A stretch of DNA of 52,597 bases from Erysipelotrichaceae bacterium. Lineage in GTDB: Bacteria > Bacillota_I > Bacilli_A > Erysipelotrichales > Coprobacillaceae. The translations under genes and the position numbers were made by a program. Shown here one piece after another: positions 18,632-26,542 of the stretch (position 1 is its first letter; each line of letters starts with the position of its first letter). The DNA lies in contig JAJQFG010000039.1 of assembly GCA_021201315.1 (NCBI GenBank), positions 1-52,597 of the forward strand, in the 5' to 3' direction. A model generated the notes under the pieces. That model worked only from the letters and a program-made list of their open reading frames with translations. It was not told the DNA's origin and searched no databases.

Positions 18632-18653
18632 TTTGTCGACACCGTTCGACAAA
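18632..18653. promoter_or_regulatory. inverted pair of Spo0A-box-like sites
   Basis: TTTGTCGAC on the plus strand (18632-18640) and TTTGTCGAA on the minus strand (18653-18645) form an inverted repeat TTTGTCGA-6-TCGACAAA. The minus copy contains the Bacillus Spo0A core TGTCGAA exactly; the plus copy differs in one base. The pair lies between the divergent YtvI-like and GGDEF-like genes, 45 bases before the latter. Confidence 0.55.
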
Positions 18654-18698
18654 TTTTAGATTTAAAAAATGTTAACCTATATACAAGGAGGTGAGAAA

Positions 18699-19226
18699 AT
18701 GAAAATCTATAGAAAAAATGATATAGAACATATATTATTAAATCCTGATGAATATTATAATGATCATGATATTTGTAGCAAACTTTATGATTTTTACAAA
18801 TCATTTGATGTTTCACAAAATATAGATAATATCATTGGGATACATATTCGTTATGAGATTCAATCTTATTTGTATGAAATGCATCCCTATGTTTATCGTC
18901 AATTATCATCAATAATATTAGAAACAGTAAAACATTATTTTAATAATGATAATGCTTACATGTATTTTGATGATTCTGATTATTTCTATATTGTATTGTT
19001 TAATGAAACAGAAGAAAATATTTGTCATCAATTTGAAGATTTATATCACGAATGTCAAAGACATATGTTCAAATGTCAAAGTAACCATTATAGAGTTACA
19101 ATGAAAGCTGGTATCTATTTTGCTAAAGAAGATGTGAATGCTTATTATTTATATGATGCATCTAAAAACACATTAGAAAAAGCATTAAAGCACCATCAGA
19201 CTTATATGTCTGTTTCTCATTATTAA
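18699..19226 (+). CDS. putative degenerate GGDEF-like domain protein
   Basis: The protein has 175 residues from the ATG at 18699, which has a near-perfect AAGGAGGTGA site 4-6 bases upstream. No exact family is recognised. The second half has the rhythm of a GGDEF domain: a strand-turn-strand at YMYFDDSDYFYIVLFNE where GGDEF would be (replaced by DDSDY), a helix with LYHECQ, a VTMKAGIYFA strand (compare VTISIGIA) and a final helix DASKNTLEKALKHHQ. If correct it would lack catalytic residues and act as a nucleotide sensor or structural domain. No membrane segment. Its stop overlaps the ATPase gene stop by 4 bases. Confidence 0.5.
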   Translation: MKIYRKNDIEHILLNPDEYYNDHDICSKLYDFYKSFDVSQNIDNIIGIHIRYEIQSYLYEMHPYVYRQLSSIILETVKHYFNNDNAYMYFDDSDYFYIVLFNETEENICHQFEDLYHECQRHMFKCQSNHYRVTMKAGIYFAKEDVNAYYLYDASKNTLEKALKHHQTYMSVSHY

Positions 19227-21379
19227 AAAGGATATTTCTTTTGGCTATAGAATTTATAAATAATATGTTTCAATAAATTAACCAAAACTACTGATACAGC
19301 AAATATCGGAATAAGAATAATATAATTCCAATTGAGGAAAAAATTAATTCCAAAGAAATTTGGTATAACCAATAATATCAAAAAGAATAATATTGTTAAT
19401 ACAGCAGATACAAAAATTCTTATTCTATTAAAAGGTGAAAACACAATATATACAACTAAGAAACTAACAAAACCTGCTGTTAAATAGTAAAAAGTCGATA
19501 ATTGTGTGGTATCAAAATGCAAAATATTACCTAGAATATTAATAAATATCATATCTATAATGATGGTCAAAGCGCAAGGTAAAGCAGTTGTCATGATATG
19601 TTTAGAAAAGCCGCCAGTAGATAAGGTAGATGAACTTTCTAGAGCAACAAAGAAACTAGGAATACCTATAGCCAAAGAACTTATCAAACTTAATTGAATT
19701 GGTGTAAATGGATAGCTTTGGCGCATTGCAGCAAAGATGATACACAAACATGTAGAATAAATAGTTTTTGTAAGATATAAAGAACTAACTTTCTCAATGT
19801 TTGCGATAATAGTTCGTCCTTCTTTAACAATGGATTTCATAGAAGAAAAATTTGAATCCAGTAAAACAATATGGGCGGCTTGCTTTGCTGCATCGCTGCC
19901 AGCTGCCATAGCGATGCCACAATCCGCATCTTTTAATGCCAAAACATCATTAACGCCATCACCTACCATGCCAACAACATGATTATTATGCTGAAAAGCT
20001 TTAATGATACGCTGTTTTTGTTCTGGTTTAACACGTCCAAAAATATGATAATGATCAACAACTTTATATAATTCTTCATCATCTTCAGGTAGTGTAGAAG
20101 CATCAATATATTGATCTGCTTTTCTTAAACCTGCCAGTTGCGCAACACGTGAAACTGTAATAGGATTATCACCAGAAAGAATACAAACATCGACATTATT
20201 TTTATTAAAGAAACGTAAAGTTGATCTTGCATCATCTCTTAAACAATCATGAATAACAATTAAAGCCATTGGATGATTGATATCATCAATCGTTTCACCT
20301 AAAAATAAAACACGATAACCTTGATACGAATAAGAATTAACTCTATCTAAAACAATTTCATTATCAGTTAAAAACTCTGGTGCACCTAAAACAAAGGTAC
20401 GATGATCTTTTAATGTAATAGAACGCATCTTATTTTTAGATGAAAATGGTACTTTTTCAATAATATCAAAATCTTTAATTTTGTCAAATGCTTCACGTAA
20501 AGCTGATTGCGTAGCATTAACATCATCAAAATCATAAGCCATAGACCCTAATATTTCTTCTATAAAAGTATGAGTATATGGTTCATAAGGATAAACACGT
20601 TCAACAGCCAATTCGCCAGTTGTAATAGTACCTGTCTTATCCAAACATAAAACATCAACACGTGCCAAAGCTTCAATGGCTTCCATTTCCTGAACTAAGG
20701 CATTTTTTTGTGCCAATTTACCAACACCTAAAATAAATGATAAGCTCGTAAGAAGAACCAATCCTTCAGGAATCATACCAATAACTCCACCTACGGTTTT
20801 AACGATGGCCATACCTCTATCATTAGGATATGCGACCATTTGTGAAGCAAATAAAATAAAACCAACTGGAATAATAACAACACTTAAAACTTTAATCACT
20901 TTTTCAATAGAATCCTTCATTTGTGATGAAGCTTTATTTTTATGTTTAGCCTTTTGTACAAGCTTAGTTGAATAATTATCATTGCCAACTCTTATAACCT
21001 TACCATAGCCACTACCAGTTACAACAAAACTACCAGCTAATAATTCATCATTATATTGTTTTTTAATAGGTTCACTTTCACCAGTCAAAAGTGCTTCATT
21101 GATCTCCATACCTTGACTATCAATAACTTTACAATCACTACCAATTTGATTACCATTTTCTAAAAATACAACATCATCAATGACCAATTCCTCAACAGGA
21201 ATTGTTTTCATTTCCTGATTTCTTATAACTTTAACCTTAGCAACCGTAACAACACTTAATTTATCAATAACTTCTTTAACTTTAAATTCTTGTATAATTC
21301 CAATAATAGTATTACATAAAACAACAAATACAAAAGTTAAATTTGTAAAATGACCAGTAGAAATAATAATGGCAGCCAA
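19223..21379 (-). CDS. cation-transporting P-type ATPase, main part (frameshifted gene)
   Basis: This frame of 718 residues begins at a TTG within the second membrane segment and covers almost the whole transporter: the actuator TGES motif (EALLTGESEPIKK), the PEGL motif in membrane helix 4 (GMIPEGLVLLTS), the phosphorylation site DKTGTITTGE, the hinge GDGVNDVLALKDAD, and six C-terminal membrane helices. The PEGL motif and layout resemble mycobacterial CtpE (calcium uptake). The true N-terminus (about 53 residues) is in another frame at 21337-21534; restoring one base in a run of six T (minus strand, near 21375) joins FNGMNIF to LAAIIISTGHF in one protein of about 770 residues. As written it would be non-functional. 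Confidence 0.8.
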   Translation of the reverse strand: MAAIIISTGHFTNLTFVFVVLCNTIIGIIQEFKVKEVIDKLSVVTVAKVKVIRNQEMKTIPVEELVIDDVVFLENGNQIGSDCKVIDSQGMEINEALLTGESEPIKKQYNDELLAGSFVVTGSGYGKVIRVGNDNYSTKLVQKAKHKNKASSQMKDSIEKVIKVLSVVIIPVGFILFASQMVAYPNDRGMAIVKTVGGVIGMIPEGLVLLTSLSFILGVGKLAQKNALVQEMEAIEALARVDVLCLDKTGTITTGELAVERVYPYEPYTHTFIEEILGSMAYDFDDVNATQSALREAFDKIKDFDIIEKVPFSSKNKMRSITLKDHRTFVLGAPEFLTDNEIVLDRVNSYSYQGYRVLFLGETIDDINHPMALIVIHDCLRDDARSTLRFFNKNNVDVCILSGDNPITVSRVAQLAGLRKADQYIDASTLPEDDEELYKVVDHYHIFGRVKPEQKQRIIKAFQHNNHVVGMVGDGVNDVLALKDADCGIAMAAGSDAAKQAAHIVLLDSNFSSMKSIVKEGRTIIANIEKVSSLYLTKTIYSTCLCIIFAAMRQSYPFTPIQLSLISSLAIGIPSFFVALESSSTLSTGGFSKHIMTTALPCALTIIIDMIFINILGNILHFDTTQLSTFYYLTAGFVSFLVVYIVFSPFNRIRIFVSAVLTILFFLILLVIPNFFGINFFLNWNYIILIPIFAVSVVLVNLLKHIIYKFYSQKKYPF

Positions 21380-21534
21380 AAAATGTTCATACCATTGAAA
21401 TATGTTAAAGTATGTTCTTTAACAATCTGACCTTTAGTCTTTGAGATATTATCTTTAGATATATTAACTTGACCTTTTTCAATTCGTTCTTTCACTTGTT
21501 GATCATTTAAACCTTGATCCATTATCTTGTTCAT
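21337..21534 (-). CDS. N-terminal fragment of the P-type ATPase (frameshifted)
   Basis: The 65-residue frame has the normal P-type ATPase N-terminus: MDQGLNDQQVKERIEKGQVN, then KGQIVKEHTLTYFNGMNIF leading into membrane helix 1. After Phe52 the frame runs into unrelated hydrophobic codons and stops at 21337, while the expected continuation lies in the overlapping frame. An AGGTGAT site precedes the ATG at 21534, so this is the genuine start of the ATPase gene. Sequencing error in the homopolymer, transcriptional slippage and true inactivation are all possible. Confidence 0.7.
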   Translation of the reverse strand: MNKIMDQGLNDQQVKERIEKGQVNISKDNISKTKGQIVKEHTLTYFNGMNIFWLPLLFLLVILQI

Positions 21535-21619
21535 TCTATCACCTAATTAAAAGTATAACATAAAAGTAGAAATAAAAGATAAAAAAGATGATTTTTATGC
21601 AAAAAGATATTGAATAAAT

Positions 21620-21645
21620 AAAAAAACGTTGATACACAACGTTTT
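21620..21645 (-). terminator. intrinsic terminator after yloV
   Basis: Stem AAAACGTTG / CAACGTTTT with a 5-base loop and a run of seven T on the minus strand, just after the yloV stop at 21654. Confidence 0.8.
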
Positions 21646-21653
21646 CTAATAAA

Positions 21654-23315
21654 TTATTCAACACCAATAATAAATGAATATACAGGTTGTTTCCCATCCG
21701 TTACTTCTACTTCAGATTCAAAGTTTTCAGCAATATAATCTTCAGCCTCTTTAACTTCTTCTTGAGTAACATCTTCACCATAAATTAATGTTATAATTTC
21801 AGAATCTTCATCAACCAAACCATCTAAAGCCGCTTTCAAAGCATCTACTTTATTTGGAACACAAGCTTTTATTTCTTTTTCACATAAAGCCATATATTGA
21901 TTAGCTTTAATATCTAAGCCATCAATAACTGTATCTTTGATAGCAAAAGTTACTTGTCCTGTTTTAACGTTTTTAATAGCTTCATTCATTTCTTTAAGAT
22001 TATCCTCTAATGATACTTCAGGATTAAACATAATACATGCTGATAAACCTTGAGGTATAGACTTAGAAGGTATAACTTTCACATCAACTTCACCTTCTAA
22101 TATATCGACAGTTTGTTGAGCAGTCATCACAATATTAGAATTATTTGGTAAAACAATAACATGTTTTGCTTTCACATCTCTAATTGCCGCAACAATATCC
22201 TCTGTAGATGGATTCGTTGTTTGACCACCACTAACTACATAGTCACAATATAATTCCATAAACATATCTTTTACACCGTCACCAGCAGCCACAGAAATAA
22301 TAGCCACATCTTTTTCTTCTTCTTTAGGAGAAGTTAAAGTTGCTTTAGCCTTAGAAGCAGGTGTATCATTCATTTCAAGAATATGATTATGCTGTTCTTG
22401 CATATTTTCAATTTTTAATTTAATAAATTCACCATATCTTTGAGCAACATTTAGTGCATTTCCAGGTTTTAATGTATGCACATGCACTTTAACAATATCT
22501 TCATCCTGAACAACTACAATACTATTGCCAGGTAATCTTTCTAATTCATTACGAAGATTTTCTTCTTTAAATGCCTTAAGCTTATGAGGATCAATCCTAA
22601 AAATAAACTCTGTACAATAACCATAAGCATCTTCACTTTCATTTTCAACTTCAACCAATACTTCTTTCTTGCTTTCACCTTGGATATCTACACGATGAAT
22701 ACGTTCACCAGCTAGAGCAGCCATAAAACCTGTCATAATCAATAATAAACCAGCGCCACCACTATCAACAACGCCAACTTCTTTTAATACAGGCAATAAT
22801 TTAGGCGTATTGTCCAAAGATATTTCAGCTTGTTTAACAAAATAAGAAAATACATCTTCTATTTCCATATCTTCTTGTACATATTTTACTGTGGCATTAG
22901 ATGATTCTCTAATAACAGTTAAAATGGTTCCTTCAACTGGTCTCATAACAGCTTTATAAGCAACCTTGGCGCCATTTTTTAAAGCCTCTGCCAATTCAAC
23001 AGCATCAATTTCTCTTTTACCTTGAACGGCCATAGAAAACCCTCTAAATATCTGTGATAAAATAACCCCAGAATTTCCTCTAGCACCCATCAATAAACCT
23101 TTAGATAATGTTTTAGCAATTTCTCCAACATTATCAGATTCTAATTTTTCTACTTCTGAAGCACCATTGTTAAATGTCAAAGACATATTAGTTCCAGTAT
23201 CACCATCAGGTACCGGAAAAACATTTAGTGCATCAATTTCAAGATGATTATTATGAAGTACAGTAGCACCCGTTTCGATCATCTTTTTAAACATTTGACC
23301 ATCAATAACTTTCAT
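21654..23315 (-). CDS. fakA: DAK2-domain fatty acid kinase-type protein (YloV/FakA)
   Basis: The protein has 553 residues, matching the YloV/FakA length. The N-terminal DhaL/DAK2 kinase domain shows NVFPVPDGDTGTNM (metal and ATP binding, 31-44), ARGNSGVILSQIFRGF and GTILTVIRES; the C-terminal part has VSGGQTTNPSTEDI and VLPNNSNIV typical of the middle and C-terminal domains. FakA phosphorylates fatty acids bound to FakB (DegV-family) for entry into phospholipid synthesis. A DegV protein is encoded at 29.3 kb. It follows the Asp23 gene by 12 bases, the common Firmicutes yloU-yloV order. Confidence 0.9.
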   Translation of the reverse strand: MKVIDGQMFKKMIETGATVLHNNHLEIDALNVFPVPDGDTGTNMSLTFNNGASEVEKLESDNVGEIAKTLSKGLLMGARGNSGVILSQIFRGFSMAVQGKREIDAVELAEALKNGAKVAYKAVMRPVEGTILTVIRESSNATVKYVQEDMEIEDVFSYFVKQAEISLDNTPKLLPVLKEVGVVDSGGAGLLLIMTGFMAALAGERIHRVDIQGESKKEVLVEVENESEDAYGYCTEFIFRIDPHKLKAFKEENLRNELERLPGNSIVVVQDEDIVKVHVHTLKPGNALNVAQRYGEFIKLKIENMQEQHNHILEMNDTPASKAKATLTSPKEEEKDVAIISVAAGDGVKDMFMELYCDYVVSGGQTTNPSTEDIVAAIRDVKAKHVIVLPNNSNIVMTAQQTVDILEGEVDVKVIPSKSIPQGLSACIMFNPEVSLEDNLKEMNEAIKNVKTGQVTFAIKDTVIDGLDIKANQYMALCEKEIKACVPNKVDALKAALDGLVDEDSEIITLIYGEDVTQEEVKEAEDYIAENFESEVEVTDGKQPVYSFIIGVE

Positions 23316-23327
23316 ACTATACCTCCA

Positions 23328-23684
23328 CTAATCAATAACTCGAATGCCTTGTACATATACATTCACTGCTTCTATATCAACATCCAAAGTAGATTCAAGG
23401 ACATATTTTACCTTCTTTTGCACTTCATAAACAACCTCTGAAATCTTAACACCATATCCCACAATAATATAAACATTTAAGATGATACCAGTTTCACCAT
23501 CTTCTACAACAATCCCTTTTGAATAATTATCTCTTCCCAACAAATCATAAAAGCCATCTTTCATAATTTTCTGGCTAGCCATACCTACAACCCCATAACA
23601 TTCTGTAGCAGCTCCACCAGTAATACTAGCAACAACATCCAATGATAAATTAATATCTCCTAAATCAGTTGTTTTCTTAATCAT
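23328..23684 (-). CDS. Asp23/Gls24 family protein (YloU-like)
   Basis: The protein has 118 residues with the DUF322 signature: GDINLSLDVVASITGGAATECYG, then VGMASQKIMKD, a variable loop, the GIILNVYIIVGYGVKISEV strand-turn and a C-terminal NVYVQGIRVID. Family members are abundant cytosolic or membrane-associated proteins linked to cell envelope stress. The upstream position to fakA and the divergent rpmB is a conserved gene order in Firmicutes. Ribosome site GGAGG lies before the ATG. Confidence 0.9.
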   Translation of the reverse strand: MIKKTTDLGDINLSLDVVASITGGAATECYGVVGMASQKIMKDGFYDLLGRDNYSKGIVVEDGETGIILNVYIIVGYGVKISEVVYEVQKKVKYVLESTLDVDIEAVNVYVQGIRVID

Positions 23685-23955
23685 AATAAATTCCTCCGAT
23701 CAATACACATATATTATATTATAACTTATTTTTTTATTGTTGACAAATATTTCATAATAAATGCAATCGAATTATACCCTACTTCATAAAACTTGTAAAT
23801 GATATTACATAAAATTTATTGAAAATATCATCTATTTCATCCGTATTTTAGAATTGAATGTAATTTATTTTTATAAAAAATGATTGCAATTAATTGAATT
23901 TAATGCTATTATATCTAAGCATGTGAATATTGATTTTAAAAGGATGGTGAAAACA

Positions 23956-24141
23956 ATGTCAAGAAAATGTGAAATCAGTGGTAAAGGACCTATGTCTGGT
24001 AATACTCGTTCTCACGCATTAAATCACACTCGTAGAAAATGGAACGTAAACTTACAAAAAGCAACTATCTTAGTAAATGGTAAGCCTAAGAAAGTGAAAA
24101 TCTCTGCCAGAGAATTAAGAACGCTTAGAAAAAGTGTATAG
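23956..24141 (+). CDS. rpmB: 50S ribosomal protein L28
   Basis: The protein has 61 residues with the full L28 sequence landmarks: the N-terminal [31 protein letters not shown] and [14 protein letters not shown]. The ATG at 23956 is chosen because AAGGATGGTGA lies just upstream and L28 begins at this MSRK; longer in-frame extension is not coding. It binds 23S rRNA in the large subunit. It ends in an intrinsic terminator at 24153. The 271-base divergent gap upstream is AT-rich and holds a TTGACA (23740-23745) without a clear partner -10. Confidence 0.97.
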   Translation: MSRKCEISGKGPMSGNTRSHALNHTRRKWNVNLQKATILVNGKPKKVKISARELRTLRKSV

Positions 24142-24152
24142 TTATAAAGATT

Positions 24153-24174
24153 GCATCTCTAAGATGCTTTTTTT
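24153..24174 (+). terminator. rpmB intrinsic terminator
   Basis: Stem GCATCT / AGATGC with a 3-base loop followed by seven T. Confidence 0.8.
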
Positions 24175-24177
24175 ATT

Positions 24178-25233
24178 TTATAAAAAAGCCATCATAAAAG
24201 CTGATAAAAAGAATATTGCTGCAACAACAATACAACAAGTAATCATAACACCTATATAATTTATAATTTTATTCTCATTTTTATGAAATATACAATAATT
24301 CCAAATACCCCTATAATTAAAAATAAAGGCAATAATACACAAACACATTATAAATAAAACAATTCTAAAAACACAATCCATCATATATGTCCAAGTTGGA
24401 TCTGTTGCTTCATAAGGATCACAAACAAAACACATATATAAAATCAAAACATAACCACTACCAGCTAGTATTTTAGTCAATAACTTACTATGATTTCTAA
24501 AGCCTGGCAAAGCCCAGGAAGTCTCATAATATAATTTATGATTCATTATTGCATCTTTTAAATCATCAACACTTTGATAACGATTATCTCTATCTAACTT
24601 AGTTGCTTTATCTATAATATCTTTTTCCCAGCCATCCCATCTTTCTGATACATAATCACTAGGAAACTTTCCTGTTAACATCACATTCCATAAAACACCA
24701 AGCGAAAAAATATCACTACGATTATCTGTTTGTTCAAAACCAAATTGTTCAGGTGCAGCGTAGCCATAACTACCTAATATTGTTGTATCTTTATTTTGAT
24801 GATCATCATAAATACGTGAAATATCAAAGTCAAATAATGTTACTTGCTTACCATCATAAAATATATTTTCGGGTTTAATATCTCGATGGATAATTTGATG
24901 TTGATGAAGTATTGATAATGTATCACATAATTGAATAATAATTTCATTACATTGATTTCTATCTAATTCATGATTAAGAATATACCAATCTAATGTTTGT
25001 TGATTGATATATTCTTCAATAATGATAGCTTTATTATCTTGTTGATATATATCAAAAATTTTAGGAATATGAGGTAAATCTAATGATTTTAACTTTTGAT
25101 AAACACTAATTTCTTTAATATGATAGATACGTTCAATATATAGTAATTGATCTATTTCATTTTTGACTAAATAAATAGATTTATTTTTATCCTCTTTCAG
25201 TATTTTAACTCTTTGATATAATTCAATACTCAC
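24178..25233 (-). CDS. membrane-anchored Hanks-type Ser/Thr protein kinase with altered ATP-lysine
   Basis: The protein has 351 residues from a GTG start at 25233 with GGGAG 8 bases upstream. The catalytic domain covers about 1-235: HRDIKPEN at 116-123, LFDFDIS (metal-binding Asp135; the usual DFG glycine is Asp137), GSYGYAAPEQ and SDIFSLGVLWNVMLTG. At the position of the ATP-anchoring lysine the sequence reads LLYIERI, giving Arg35. Three hydrophobic segments at about 255-345 anchor the C-terminus; there is no extracellular PASTA-like sensor. It is divergent from a small HTH-like gene, an arrangement I have seen in other gut Firmicutes; a partnership is inferred. Confidence 0.85.
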   Translation of the reverse strand: MSIELYQRVKILKEDKNKSIYLVKNEIDQLLYIERIYHIKEISVYQKLKSLDLPHIPKIFDIYQQDNKAIIIEEYINQQTLDWYILNHELDRNQCNEIIIQLCDTLSILHQHQIIHRDIKPENIFYDGKQVTLFDFDISRIYDDHQNKDTTILGSYGYAAPEQFGFEQTDNRSDIFSLGVLWNVMLTGKFPSDYVSERWDGWEKDIIDKATKLDRDNRYQSVDDLKDAIMNHKLYYETSWALPGFRNHSKLLTKILAGSGYVLILYMCFVCDPYEATDPTWTYMMDCVFRIVLFIMCLCIIAFIFNYRGIWNYCIFHKNENKIINYIGVMITCCIVVAAIFFLSAFMMAFL

Positions 25234-25294
25234 AATATTTTCTCCCTTGATTTTTCATTAATCCTATTATATCATAACTTTTAGGTGATAAAAC

Positions 25295-25705
25295 ATGACA
25301 ACAACAGAATTATTAAACATTTTAAATGACAATAAAGATATTTCTTTAACCGAATTATTAGAGAAAATACCTGATATCAACTTTGTAGATTATTTAGAAA
25401 TGTTACTGGAAACACATCATACAAGCAAAGCTCAAATCATTAAATTATCTACTTTAGATAGAACTTATGCTTATCAGATATTTGATGGAACTAAAAATCC
25501 CAGTCAAAATAAAGTTCTTATGATATCATTAGCTTTTCATTTAGATTTACATGATACAAATGTTTTATTGACACTTTCAAAAAATCAAACGCTTTATCCT
25601 AAAATAAAAAGAGATGCTTTAATTATATTTGCAATTAACCATCAATATGATGTTATTAAAACCAATGATTTATTACATGAATACAATTATGAAATATTAA
25701 ACTAA
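25295..25705 (+). CDS. small HTH (XRE-like) protein
   Basis: The protein has 136 residues. A central segment resembles an XRE-type helix-turn-helix (HTSKAQIIKLSTLDRTYAYQIFDGTKNPSQNKVLMISLAFHL read as helices around residues 45-85), followed by a helical tail. It is divergently transcribed from the kinase gene across a 61-base gap, and is followed 13 bases later by the HAD gene. It probably binds DNA or is a kinase-linked adaptor; a kinase substrate role is speculation. Confidence 0.6.
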   Translation: MTTTELLNILNDNKDISLTELLEKIPDINFVDYLEMLLETHHTSKAQIIKLSTLDRTYAYQIFDGTKNPSQNKVLMISLAFHLDLHDTNVLLTLSKNQTLYPKIKRDALIIFAINHQYDVIKTNDLLHEYNYEILN

Positions 25706-25718
25706 AGGAGAATATATA

Positions 25719-26489
25719 ATGATAAAAGCAATATTTTTTGATATAGATGGAACATTAGTAAGTTTCAATACTCATCATATACCTTCTTCTACTTTTGATG
25801 CTTTAAAGAAGCTTAAAGAAAATGATATTAAGATATTTATTGCGACTGGTAGAGGTAAAGATGGTTTATTTGTTTTAAATGACTTCGAATTTGATGGATA
25901 TATAACATTAAATGGTCAATATTGTTATACGAAGGATAAAATCATCTATGAAAATACAATTGACAAAAATGATTTAAAACATTTATTAGAGCACTTAGAA
26001 GAACATCCATTTCCTTGTGGATTTACAGAAGAAAATACAAAGTATTTTAATATGCGTGATGAACGTGTGGATGAGATACATAAAATTACACATAATGATA
26101 ATCATCCTGCTGGTGATTGTAGTCAAGTGATTCATCATAAAGTGTATCAATGTATGTGCTTTGTGAATGAAGATGAAGAAAAAGAATTATTGAAAGTTAT
26201 GCCTCATTGCATTGCTGCTAGATGGCATCCGCTATTTTGTGATATTTCCCCTATTGGTGGTACAAAACAAAATGGTATTGATCAATTTTTAAAATACTAT
26301 CATATTGATTTATCCCAAACCATGGCTTTTGGTGATGGTGGTAATGACAAGCAAATGTTAGAGCATGTTGCAATTAGTGTGGCTATGGGAAATGCTAATA
26401 AAGAATTAAAGCAAATAGCTGATTATATCACTGATGATGTAGATAATGATGGTATTGTCAAAGCTTTAAAACATTATCATCTTATATAA
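25719..26489 (+). CDS. Cof-type HAD-IIB phosphatase
   Basis: The protein has 256 residues: motif I FFDIDGTLVSFNT, motif II IATGRGKDG, C2B cap with FNMRDERVDEI, and motif IV MAFGDGGNDKQMLEHVAISVAMGNA, ending KQIADYITDDVDNDGIVKAL. It is a second Cof-type phosphatase in this window besides that at 16.9 kb; the two differ in the cap, so substrates probably differ. It is translated from a good AAAGGAG site and shares a transcript with the HTH gene. Substrate unknown. Confidence 0.88.
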   Translation: MIKAIFFDIDGTLVSFNTHHIPSSTFDALKKLKENDIKIFIATGRGKDGLFVLNDFEFDGYITLNGQYCYTKDKIIYENTIDKNDLKHLLEHLEEHPFPCGFTEENTKYFNMRDERVDEIHKITHNDNHPAGDCSQVIHHKVYQCMCFVNEDEEKELLKVMPHCIAARWHPLFCDISPIGGTKQNGIDQFLKYYHIDLSQTMAFGDGGNDKQMLEHVAISVAMGNANKELKQIADYITDDVDNDGIVKALKHYHLI

Positions 26490-26518
26490 AAACCATGTAT
26501 TTTTTGATACATGGTTTT
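26488..26518. terminator. hairpin terminator between HAD and MORN genes
   Basis: Stem AAAACCATGTAT / ATACATGGTTTT with loop TTTTTG, and T-rich flanks on both strands; it separates converging genes. Confidence 0.8.
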
Positions 26519-26542
26519 TAAAATTCATATAATTATTGTCAT

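Noticed and set aside
23701-23955. Structured ribosomal-protein leader before rpmB
   Set aside because: The gap is AT-rich with no stable hairpin or known leader motif that I can recognise.
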